This document shows, piece after piece, positions 9,632 through 16,837 of a stretch of DNA of 64,000 nt; position 1 is the first letter of the stretch, and each line of letters starts with the position of its first letter. Both the position numbers and the translations under genes were made by a program. The DNA comes from an uncultured Dysosmobacter sp. (GTDB lineage Bacteria > Bacillota > Clostridia > Oscillospirales > Oscillospiraceae): assembly GCF_947631165.1 (NCBI RefSeq), contig NZ_CANRKH010000010.1, positions 28,475 to 92,474 on the forward strand, read 5' to 3'. The notes below the pieces were generated by a model. The model did no database searches, had not been told where the DNA came from, and saw only the letters and a program-made list of their open reading frames with translations.

Positions 9632-9688
9632 GGTCTATTCTTATCGACCCCACGTTTTGAGTCTACAACAATAGACCAGCTTTGTCAA
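9632..9688 (-). promoter_or_regulatory. blaI-like promoter with two operator palindromes
   Basis: On the minus strand TTGACA (9683-9688), a 17-bp spacer and TAGACT (9660-9665) form a strong promoter. The palindrome GTCTATTGTTGTAGAC (9661-9676) lies in spacer and -10, and a second one, GGTCGATAAGAATAGACC (9632-9649), lies just downstream. The half-site GGTCTAT/GGTCGAT is shared. Two sites of this kind are usual for BlaI-type autoregulation. Confidence 0.75.
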
Positions 9689-9690
9689 GA

Positions 9691-9720
9691 AAAACCGCCG
9701 GAGACAAACATCTCCGGCGG
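9691..9720 (-). terminator. Terminator of the LacI-type gene
   Basis: CCGCCGGAGA and TCTCCGGCGG form a perfect 10-bp stem with a 6-base loop, followed on the minus strand by TTTTT. It lies between the LacI-type gene (ending 9804) and the blaI-like promoter. No gene is seen in 9721-9803. Confidence 0.85.
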
Positions 9721-9803
9721 CGACATTCACTATGCACAAAAAACAGCGTTTTTTCAGGGGCGGCCCCAGCGGCCGGCGGCATGATCCCCGCTGCCGGACC
9801 GCG

Positions 9804-10805
9804 TCACCTTTTCAGGCCATAGGGCTTGTAAGCGGAGGTCAGCACCTTTTCAAACACCGGCGCGTCGGGGTCCTCGATGCGCTTGAGGATCTGCTCTCCG
9901 GCGGCCCGGCCCAGCTCCTCCACCGGCTGGATGATGCAGTCCATCTGGTCGGAATAAAGCTGATAAAAGTTGGAATCATAATCAACGAAGCTGACCAGGT
10001 CGATGTCCTGGGCCAGGCGGATGCCCTTCTCCTGCAAATAGAAGATGGTCTCCGAGGCCATCAGGCCCTGGCAGACGATGATGGCGTCGCAGTTCTGTTC
10101 CAACAGCTCGTCCAGACACTCCTGGGCGCTGTTTTCCATGGAGTTGCCGTAGCGGATCAGGGCGTCCTCCTGAGGCAGGCCGCAGTCTGCCACCGCCTCC
10201 TTGTAGGCGGAGATGCGCTCCTTGGTGGAGGACAGCCGGGGCAGGCCGCCGATGATGCCAACCCGCTTGGCCCCCTTGCCCGCCAAGCGGCAGACGGAAC
10301 GGTAGATAGGCTGGAAATTGGATACGCAGATGGAGGAATAGCGCTTGGTCTCAAAGGTCCGGTCTACCAGCACAGTGGGGAATCCTGCGGGGATCAACGC
10401 GTCGAACCGCTCGAACTCCTCCATGGTGCTGGCCACCAGCACGCCGTCCACCAGGCCAGCCGTCAGCAGGCGGAGGTTCTTCTCCTCCCGTCCGGCATCC
10501 TCCTTGGTATTGGCGATGATGAGGTGATAGCCGTGGGCGGAGAGATAGTTCTCCACCGATTCGATCATGGTGGCGAAAAATTTGTTGGAGATATCCGGCA
10601 CGATGAAGCCCACCGTCTGCTTCCGCCCCGTGCGGAAGCTGCGGGCGGAGGCGTCCGGCGTATACCCCAGCTCCTCGATGGCCTGATACACCTTCTCCTT
10701 GGTCTCGGCGGAGACGTATCGGGTATTGTTGATGGTGTGGGACACGGTGGCGGTGGAGACCCCCGCCAGCCGCGCCACATCACTGATGGTCACTTTCATA
10801 GTCAT
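9804..10805 (-). CDS. LacI/GalR-family regulator, probable regulator of gap
   Basis: A 333-residue regulator with an N-terminal LacI helix-turn-helix (TISDVARLAGVSTATVSHTIN), a hinge helix region near residue 50-60, and a periplasmic-binding-protein-like effector domain to the end. It is divergent from gap with about 296 bp between starts. The sequence CAAAAYGATTACGYAA occurs both at its own promoter and as a perfect palindrome downstream of the gap promoter, so it probably controls both. That resembles the role of CggR in Bacillus, although CggR is of another family. The effector may be a glycolytic sugar phosphate, but this is a guess. The start at 10805 and the next ATG two codons on share one AAAGGA site. 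Confidence 0.93.
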   Translation of the reverse strand: MTMKVTISDVARLAGVSTATVSHTINNTRYVSAETKEKVYQAIEELGYTPDASARSFRTGRKQTVGFIVPDISNKFFATMIESVENYLSAHGYHLIIANTKEDAGREEKNLRLLTAGLVDGVLVASTMEEFERFDALIPAGFPTVLVDRTFETKRYSSICVSNFQPIYRSVCRLAGKGAKRVGIIGGLPRLSSTKERISAYKEAVADCGLPQEDALIRYGNSMENSAQECLDELLEQNCDAIIVCQGLMASETIFYLQEKGIRLAQDIDLVSFVDYDSNFYQLYSDQMDCIIQPVEELGRAAGEQILKRIEDPDAPVFEKVLTSAYKPYGLKR

Positions 10806-10832
10806 TGATTCCTTTGCGCAAACAAACTGGCT

Positions 10833-10886
10833 TTACGTAATCATTTTGCCAAAGACAGTATAGGCCAACTTCCGGCTATCCGTCAA
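10833..10886 (-). promoter_or_regulatory. Promoter and likely operator of the LacI-type gene
   Basis: On the minus strand TTGACG (10881-10886), an 18-bp spacer and TATACT (10857-10862) form the promoter. Just downstream, at 10833-10850, lies GGCAAAATGATTACGTAA, which matches one and a half arms of the gap operator and suggests autoregulation. Confidence 0.7.
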
Positions 10887-10984
10887 GGCCCTTTTCCCCC
10901 CTTTTGTCGAAACTTCTGTGAATTTTGACTGTTTCTTATTAAAAATCCACAATTGAAATTTTCGATTGTTATCTGAAATGACGA

Positions 10985-12115
<1,131 letters not shown>

Positions 12116-12319
12116 TTTGCTCCGCAGGATCGTTTGTTTGATATAGTCAATCCACCAGAAAACCAGCTGCGCTGTTCTTCAAGCGGGCAATGCCCGCTGT
12201 ACGCAAAGCACACGGATGAAATCCAAATCAAGGCCGTTAGACGGCCTGTCACAGCGCAAACGCGCTGCGACATTTGAAAAGCGGTTTTACCACTTCTCAA
12301 TTCATTTGATCATAGTGTC
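12116..12319. other. Hairpin-rich spacer after gap
   Basis: No gene supported. The stretch has several short hairpins: GCGGGCAATGCCCGC, GCCGTTAGACGGC and CAGCGCAAACGCGCTG. The minus-strand ORF 12088..12300 has no ribosome binding site and runs back into gap. It may be a decayed interspersed repeat similar in style to 44.75-44.95 kb. Confidence 0.4.
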
Positions 12320-12357
12320 GCAGCCGTCCGGGCAAAAGCCCGGACGGCTGCGTTTTT
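12320..12357 (+). terminator. gap terminator
   Basis: GCAGCCGTCCGGGC and GCCCGGACGGCTGC form a perfect 14-bp stem with an AAAA loop, followed by GTTTTT. This is a textbook intrinsic terminator for gap. Confidence 0.92.
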
Positions 12358-12446
12358 AGCCCCGCGCCGTGAGAATACCGAGGCGATCTGAGGCAGTCTG
12401 AGGCGGTCTGGGATGGATGGTCCGGCCAGCGTTGGGAATATGGCCT

Positions 12447-12632
12447 TTAAAAATCATGCCGCCCGCCGCAGGAGAGGCCCAGCTCCTCCATCAGGGTGAC
12501 CACCTCTTCGATCTTTTGAAAGCAGTCCTGGTCACTCAGCGCGCCGTCGCTGAGGATCTGCTGGATGCGGCGCAGTGCTCGACTGCTGGCATCCGCTGTC
12601 AGGCAACGGTAAAATTCCTGCTCGCTCTGCAT
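12447..12632 (-). CDS. Small 61-residue protein divergent from Xre-type genes
   Basis: A short ORF with a clear GGAAGGGG site 8 bases before the ATG and a promoter with TATAAT (12667-12672) and a TTGCGT -35 lying inside the first Xre operator palindrome. The protein is acidic and probably all helical (FQKIEEVVTLMEELGL) and ends in CGGRHDF. I do not recognise the family. Its promoter overlaps the operators shared with the tandem Xre-type genes, so it is probably repressed by them. It might be an antagonist or partner of those regulators, but nothing in the sequence proves it. Confidence 0.65.
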   Translation of the reverse strand: MQSEQEFYRCLTADASSRALRRIQQILSDGALSDQDCFQKIEEVVTLMEELGLSCGGRHDF

Positions 12633-12666
12633 AAAATATCCCCTTCCGGTTTATCACATCACCTTG

Positions 12667-12716
12667 ATTATAACATAATTTTCATAAATACGCAAGTGCG
12701 TATACGCAACTGCGAT
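12667..12716. promoter_or_regulatory. Twin 14-bp operators between divergent small genes
   Basis: TACGCAAGTGCGTA (12689-12702) is a perfect palindrome. It is followed directly by TACGCAACTGCGAT (12703-12716), which differs only at the centre and last bases. The first covers the -35 (TTGCGT) of the minus-strand promoter with -10 TATAAT at 12667-12672. Abutting palindromes are typical operators of Cro/CI (Xre) proteins. Confidence 0.75.
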
Positions 12717-12748
12717 AGTTTGGATACCATATCCACGAGGTGATGGAA

Positions 12749-12991
12749 ATGGCTGTCAAGGATGCGGTGGCACAGCGTTTTGCGGAGCTGTGCCGTCAGC
12801 GGGGGATCAAGCTGAATGAACTGGCGGTCCGAGCTGGAACGACCCCTTCCACGGTATACAGCATGATGGACCCGGCGCGCCGGAATGTATCGATCACCAC
12901 CATCAAAATCCTCTGCGACGGATTGGATATTTCTCTGGAAGAGTTCTTCTCCGGCCCGGAATTTGATGATTTGGAACAGGAAATTCAATGA
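12749..12991 (+). CDS. Xre-family DNA-binding protein, first of tandem pair
   Basis: An 80-residue helix-turn-helix protein. The HTH is in KLNELAVRAGTTPSTVYSMM, followed by TTIKILCDGLDISLEEFFSG, a block typical of single-domain Xre regulators. I start it at ATG 12749, the third possible start in the track ORF, because GAGGTG is 6 bases before it. Its stop overlaps an in-frame ATG of the next ORF, and the next gene is its paralogue. Twin palindromes lie just upstream, so it likely controls itself and the divergent 61-residue protein. Confidence 0.9.
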   Translation: MAVKDAVAQRFAELCRQRGIKLNELAVRAGTTPSTVYSMMDPARRNVSITTIKILCDGLDISLEEFFSGPEFDDLEQEIQ

Positions 12992-13014
12992 TCAAGGGTC
13001 ATGGGGGAGTAAAA

Positions 13015-13257
13015 ATGACTGTGACGGACGCGGTAACAAACCGTTTGCTTTCACTCTGCGGCCAAAGAGGCTGGACGATCCACACGCTGGCAATCGTATC
13101 CGGGCTATCTCCATCCACTGTGAAAAGTATTCTGTATGGAAACAGCCGCAATCCCGGCGTTGTCACCATCAAGATCCTCTGCGACGGGCTGGGTATCTCT
13201 CTGGAAGAGTTTTTCTCCGGCCCGGAGTTTGAAAATCTGGAACAGGAGATCCAATAA
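13015..13257 (+). CDS. Xre-family DNA-binding protein, second of tandem pair
   Basis: Also 80 residues, from ATG 13015, which follows GGGGGAG at 5 bases. It is a paralogue of the preceding gene: the C-terminal halves are nearly the same (TIKILCDGL.ISLEEFFSGPEF). The recognition helix differs (SGLSPSTVKSILYGN against AGTTPSTVYSMMDPA), so the two may bind different sequences or have different strengths. Equal length and adjacency indicate tandem duplication after which the DNA-reading part diverged. It is followed at once by an A/T-rich terminator. Confidence 0.9.
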   Translation: MTVTDAVTNRLLSLCGQRGWTIHTLAIVSGLSPSTVKSILYGNSRNPGVVTIKILCDGLGISLEEFFSGPEFENLEQEIQ

Positions 13258-13287
13258 AAAAAGAAGAGCCGCAAGACTCTTTTTTTC
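13256..13287 (+). terminator. Terminator of the Xre pair
   Basis: A-rich arm, AGAG..CTCT core and a run of seven T follow the stop codon of the second Xre gene (AAGAGCCGCAAGACTC then TTTTTTT). The stem is short, so confidence is moderate. Confidence 0.6.
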
Positions 13288-13291
13288 ATAC

Positions 13292-13351
13292 AAAACATAT
13301 CCCCCCATCCGCTCCGCTGGCGAATGGGGGGATAGCCCATTGATCGGATTG
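13292..13351. repeat. 60-bp direct repeat, copy 1
   Basis: The stretch from AAAACATATCCCCCCATCC to CCCATTGATCGGATTG is repeated 223 bp downstream with only a few changes. Inside, CCCCCCAT and ATGGGGGG form a hairpin around GCTCCGC. Between the copies lies a perfect 12-bp hairpin, CCCCGCAAAACC-GAAT-GGTTTTGCGGGG (13355-13382), and an imperfect one near 13398-13425. Confidence 0.8.
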
Positions 13352-13514
13352 ATTCCCCGCAAAACCGAATGGTTTTGCGGGGACCCCAATTTAGAATCAA
13401 ATGGTCAGGCAAAGCCCGACCATTTCAAGATTTTTTCTCCGAAAAAATACTTGTACGCCGCCTGGGCGGCGGCTCGGCCCTGCCTCGCGGACAATCCTCT
13501 TTTTCCCCCCAAAA

Positions 13515-13574
13515 AAAACATATCCCCCCATCCGCTCCGCTGGCGAATGGGGGGCTTACCCATTGATCGGATTG
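13515..13574. repeat. 60-bp direct repeat, copy 2
   Basis: Second copy of the 13292-13351 repeat, again with the CCCCCCAT/ATGGGGGG hairpin and CCCATTGATCGGATTG end. The two copies bracket about 160 bp of hairpin-rich DNA, which could be the remains of a small mobile or duplicated element. No gene is supported in 13288-13660. Confidence 0.8.
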
Positions 13575-13664
13575 TCCATTGGTCCATACCTCATGCTTTC
13601 TCAGGGTCCCGTTCGGATGCCGGGGTCTCGATAAGGGGGTCCGGAAACTCGGTCTCTTCTCCAA

Positions 13665-13850
13665 TACCTAAAACATCAAGGACACGCAGACTTTGCTCTA
13701 GCTGTTGCTAAAACCATGCTCGTGCAGCTCATCATAGTGAGATATGTTTCGTCTTTGGGGGGTCCGAGGCTTCTTTTGTCGCTTTGATGATCTCGATCCC
13801 GAACGGTTATTCTTAAGAGATTCGTGATTCTCTTGAGCTTGCTAGCCCAT
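13665..13850 (-). pseudogene. Decayed small ORF interrupted by TAG codons
   Basis: On the minus strand an ATG at 13850 lies after GAAAGGAG and behind a promoter, so the start signals are intact. Yet the third codon is TAG. The frame then reads QAQENHESLKNNRSG and on through HYDELHEHGFSNS to a second TAG (13698-13700) and a third (13668-13670). There is no TAA or TGA in this frame until 13425. The product between the stops is basic and Ser/Arg-rich; I do not recognise it. The plain reading is a dead gene; read-through of TAG is possible but unproven. Flanking DNA is poorer in GC than the neighbours. Confidence 0.4.
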
Positions 13851-13875
13851 GGGACTCACTCCTTTCTGTGTCTAT

Positions 13876-13904
13876 AATGTACAATATTTCTGGATGGATG
13901 TCAA
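13876..13904 (-). promoter_or_regulatory. Promoter of the decayed ORF
   Basis: TTGACA (13899-13904), a 17-bp spacer and TACATT (13876-13881) on the minus strand, 26 bases before the ATG at 13850. The consensus -35 and the following GAAAGGAG show that a real transcript once started here or still does. Confidence 0.6.
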
Positions 13905-13977
13905 TAGGTTTTGTGATATTTTACTGTTTTCACAACTGTAAATCGTTTTCCCATGTCGATCTGCACAATCCCCCGTT

Positions 13978-15003
13978 TTACCAGGACAGCTCCCGCAGCA
14001 GCGCCGTACAGGACAGCGCCTCCTCCCACTGGAAGGCCCACAGCAGCGCCTCCAGATTCTCTCCGTTGTGCTCGATCTCGCAGCTGAACCGCCGCAGGGC
14101 CTCTGGCAGGCCGCATACCGCCGCCAGACGCTCCACCGTCAGCACGGCGAACGCCACCAACTGGGCACGGGACAGCAGGTCCCCGTCGTTGACGGTCTTT
14201 AATAAGTAGCGGAATGCGAAATAGACGGCGATCCGCTCCAGCAGAGCCTCAGACTGGGGAACAGGGACCGCCGTCTCCGCCTGACGCAGCAGCTCCGGCC
14301 AATCGCCGTCCAAAATCTCCAGCGTCCCTAGAAACCGCAGGCCATGGGGAACTGTCAGCCCCTCCCCTGCCGCCTGCCAGGTCCGCGGGGCCTGCCATAT
14401 CTCCGCCAAGGCAGGCAGATCGGCCTCCCGCTCCTCCTCCAGGGCAAGCTGCGCCTCCCGGGCCAGCAGCAAAAGATCCCGCAGGCGGCGGCGCAGGGGG
14501 ACGCTTCGGTCCGCCAGCATGTCCAGCATCCGGTCCCGCAGCGGCAGCAGGTACGCCAGCCATTCGTCCCCTTCCTCCTCCGGTTCCGCCGTCTCCATCT
14601 CCGCAAAGGTCAGCGGGGCCTCTGTCCCCAGCAGCAGGGCGCCCGCCGCCGGGCAGGAGGCGGACAGCGTGACCTCCCGAAAGGAGCCGTAATCCTCAAT
14701 GAACCGGGGATGCTCCCGGCAGGTGACGCTGGTGGCGTCCTCCCCCAGCTTCCGGTGGATCTCGCAGAGGTTTTCTTCGTCCAGGAAGGGGCAGCGGCCG
14801 CCGTCCAGGGGAAAGCAGAACGCCCCCTCCTCATCTGCTTGTAAAACTGCCCGCAGCTTGTCCCCCAGGGGGCCAGACTCCTCAAAATACCGGCAGGCGG
14901 TCTCCTCGTCAATGACCACCTCCCACTTCTCGCAGCAGGTGTGGGGGCACTCTCCCGCCAGGCAGCAAAAGCTCTCGTAATAGTCCGGCACTCGGTTCAG
15001 CAT
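13978..15003 (-). CDS. FliB-like (flagellin lysine-N-methylase family) cysteine-rich protein
   Basis: A 341-residue protein whose N-terminal third carries conserved cysteines: FCCLAGECPHTCCEKW at residues 12-27, then RCPFLDE..LCEIH and SVTCREHPRF. This pattern is that of the FliB family, annotated as lysine N-methylases of flagellin and probably binding a metal or iron-sulfur centre. The C-terminal two-thirds is helical and rich in Leu and Glu. No flagellar genes lie in the window, so the real substrate is open. It starts 14 bp after the Crp/Fnr regulator stop, so the two probably form one transcript. Confidence 0.8.
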   Translation of the reverse strand: MLNRVPDYYESFCCLAGECPHTCCEKWEVVIDEETACRYFEESGPLGDKLRAVLQADEEGAFCFPLDGGRCPFLDEENLCEIHRKLGEDATSVTCREHPRFIEDYGSFREVTLSASCPAAGALLLGTEAPLTFAEMETAEPEEEGDEWLAYLLPLRDRMLDMLADRSVPLRRRLRDLLLLAREAQLALEEEREADLPALAEIWQAPRTWQAAGEGLTVPHGLRFLGTLEILDGDWPELLRQAETAVPVPQSEALLERIAVYFAFRYLLKTVNDGDLLSRAQLVAFAVLTVERLAAVCGLPEALRRFSCEIEHNGENLEALLWAFQWEEALSCTALLRELSW

Positions 15004-15017
15004 GTATAACGCTCCTT

Positions 15018-15689
15018 TTAGTCACCGTGCTCCGCAGGCCGGAGCAGGCAGAAATGATTTTTGCGGAATTCCAGTACGCCCTCGTCCCGCAGCCCACCCA
15101 GGGCGGCGGACATGGCGCTGCGGTCCACCGCCAGATAGTCCGCCAGCTGCTGGCGGTCCAAGGGAATATCAAAGGCCGCTCGGCCCGCCGCCAGAGCCTG
15201 GGCGGACAGGTAGCTCAGCAGCTTTTCCCGGGTCGTCCGCCGGGCCATATGGCGCATTTTGCGGGTCAGCTGCAAATTTTTCCCCGCCAGCAGGGAAAGC
15301 AGGTTGGCCGTCAGCCGGGCTTCGCCCACCGTGCCCGCCTGCGTCCCGGCCATGGGCTCGGCCCGCAGGAACAGCGCCGTCACCTCTGCCGCCGCCAGGG
15401 CGGAGACCTCCAGCGACTCACCGCTGAGGGCGTAGGATTCCGCGAATACATCCCCCGCCTCCGCCAGCCCCACGATGCCCCGATTGCCCCAAAAATCCTC
15501 CCGGACGATGTGGACTGTGCCGGACAGCACCAGCCCCAGCCGGTCCGTCCGCTCCCCCCGGCGGAGCAGCAGCTCTCCCTTCCGGCAGCGCCGCTCCCTG
15601 GCCTCCAGTCGGGCCAGCAGCGCCGGCAGCTCCTCAGACGGAATCCCTCGGAATAGGGGCGATCCGGTGAGCAAGGGTGAAATTTCCAT
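15018..15689 (-). CDS. Crp/Fnr-family transcription regulator
   Basis: A 223-residue regulator from ATG 15689, which follows AGGAGG at 5 bases; the longer track ORF begins inside the promoter. The N-terminal half is a cyclic-nucleotide-binding-like beta barrel (LLLRRGERTDRLGLVLSGTVHIV). The C-terminal winged helix reads DRQQLADYLAVDRSAMSAALGGL. There is no FNR-type cysteine cluster (only two scattered Cys), so it does not sense oxygen by a 4Fe-4S cluster as FNR does. It is divergent from the ferredoxin genes and upstream of the FliB-like gene. The layout suggests control of both, perhaps through the 15775-15795 palindrome. Confidence 0.93.
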   Translation of the reverse strand: MEISPLLTGSPLFRGIPSEELPALLARLEARERRCRKGELLLRRGERTDRLGLVLSGTVHIVREDFWGNRGIVGLAEAGDVFAESYALSGESLEVSALAAAEVTALFLRAEPMAGTQAGTVGEARLTANLLSLLAGKNLQLTRKMRHMARRTTREKLLSYLSAQALAAGRAAFDIPLDRQQLADYLAVDRSAMSAALGGLRDEGVLEFRKNHFCLLRPAEHGD

Positions 15690-15774
15690 AAACGCCTCCT
15701 GGTTTTGTTGGAAATACAACAGACTTTTTTCTTTGATTATAGAATACTGTATCCAGAAACGCAACAGCGAATTG

Positions 15775-15795
15775 ACTGGACAGTCTCTGTCCAGT
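15775..15795. promoter_or_regulatory. Palindrome between the Crp/Fnr gene and ferredoxins
   Basis: ACTGGACAG-TCT-CTGTCCAGT is a perfect 9-bp inverted repeat in the 158-bp divergent region, 53 bp before the ferredoxin start. It is a good candidate operator for the adjacent Crp/Fnr protein. Confidence 0.55.
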
Positions 15796-15847
15796 CCGAC
15801 GATACCCTTTGTTCGCTGAGGATGAAATACAAAAAAGGAGAAACACT

Positions 15848-16558
15848 ATGGTACGGAGGATCATTCACATCGATCAGGAGAAATGCAACGGCTGCGGCGC
15901 CTGCGCCGCGGCCTGCCACGAGGGAGCTATTGGCATGGTGGACGGCAAGGCCGTCCTGCTGCGGGACGACTACTGCGACGGCCTGGGGGACTGCCTGCCC
16001 ACCTGCCCTACCGGGGCCATTACCTTTGTGGAGCGGGAGGCAGCGGCTTATGACGAGGCGGCGGTGCTGGCCAAGAAAGCGGCAGCTTTGAAGGATTCCG
16101 CCCCGGTGCGGACACCGCCCTCCGGCGGATGTCCCGGCAGCATGGCCCGTGCTCTGGAGCATGCCGCCGCGCCCGCGCCCGGCAGCGGAGCCGTCTCCCG
16201 CCTGATGCAGTGGCCGGTGCAGATCAAGCTGCTGCCCATCCAGGCTCCCTTTTACGACGGCGCCCGGCTGCTGATCGCCGCGGACTGCACCGCCTTCTCC
16301 CGGGCGGACTTCCACGAGCGCTTCATGCGGGGCCGCATCACCATGATCGGCTGTCCCAAGCTGGACGAGGGCGACTACGCAGAAAAGCTGACGGAGATCC
16401 TCCGCCGCAACGACATCCGGGAGGTCACCATCGTCCGCATGGAGGTTCCCTGCTGCGGCGGACTCCAGCGGGCGGCAGAGACCGCCCTGCGGCAAAGCGG
16501 CAAGTTCATCCCCTGGCAGGTGGTGACACTGGGCCGGGATGGAAATATATTGGAGTGA
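15848..16558 (+). CDS. 4Fe-4S ferredoxin-type protein with C-terminal cysteine domain
   Basis: The 236-residue protein begins at ATG 15848 after AAGGAG. Its first cluster motif is complete (CNGCGACAAAC, near residues 13-23). The second reads CDGLGDCLPTCP, in which the second cysteine of the usual CxxCxxC is leucine, so that cluster may be incomplete or ligated otherwise. Farther on come GGCPGS, IGCPKLDEG and VPCCGGL, extra cysteines in a domain of unknown role. It is probably an electron-transfer protein acting with an unknown oxidoreductase. It is followed 17 bp later by a small ferredoxin, and divergent from a Crp/Fnr regulator, which suggests redox-responsive expression. Confidence 0.88.
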   Translation: MVRRIIHIDQEKCNGCGACAAACHEGAIGMVDGKAVLLRDDYCDGLGDCLPTCPTGAITFVEREAAAYDEAAVLAKKAAALKDSAPVRTPPSGGCPGSMARALEHAAAPAPGSGAVSRLMQWPVQIKLLPIQAPFYDGARLLIAADCTAFSRADFHERFMRGRITMIGCPKLDEGDYAEKLTEILRRNDIREVTIVRMEVPCCGGLQRAAETALRQSGKFIPWQVVTLGRDGNILE

Positions 16559-16574
16559 CCTGGAGGTATCCATC

Positions 16575-16757
16575 ATGAAAGCGACTGTCAATGAGAACTG
16601 CATCGGCTGCGGCCTGTGCGCCGGCACCTGCCCGGAGGTCTTTCAGATGGGCGATGACGGCTTCGCCCACGGAAGTGAATTCGGCGCGGAGCTGCTGGAC
16701 AGCGCCCAGGAGGCCCGGGACGGCTGCCCCGTGTCCGCCATCAGCATCGAAGAATAA
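16575..16757 (+). CDS. Small single-cluster ferredoxin
   Basis: A 60-residue ferredoxin from ATG 16575, preceded by GGAGG. The motif CIGCGLCAGTCP puts cysteines at 9, 12, 15 and 19, with a further one at 51 in DGCPVSAI. This is the pattern of monocluster 4Fe-4S (or 3Fe-4S) ferredoxins. It is rich in Asp/Glu, as usual for soluble electron carriers. It lies 17 bp after the larger ferredoxin-type gene and shares its terminator, so the two are an operon. Confidence 0.93.
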   Translation: MKATVNENCIGCGLCAGTCPEVFQMGDDGFAHGSEFGAELLDSAQEARDGCPVSAISIEE

Positions 16758-16762
16758 GCACG

Positions 16763-16800
16763 AAACCGGAGCACAGGCCATCTTGCCTGTGCTCCGGTTT
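16763..16800 (+). terminator. Terminator of the ferredoxin operon
   Basis: AAACCGGAGCACAGGC and GCCTGTGCTCCGGTTT form a perfect 16-bp stem with a CATCTT loop, 5 bp past the ferredoxin stop. Confidence 0.85.
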
Positions 16801-16804
16801 CCGC

Positions 16805-16832
16805 AAAAAAGCAGGGGCGGCAGCCCCTGCTT
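16805..16832 (-). terminator. Terminator of the germination protein gene
   Basis: On the minus strand AAGCAGGGGC-TGCC-GCCCCTGCTT is followed by TTTTTT. It sits 5 bp past the stop of the minus-strand gene ending at 16838, so back-to-back terminators separate the two convergent units. Confidence 0.88.
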
Positions 16833-16837
16833 CATTT

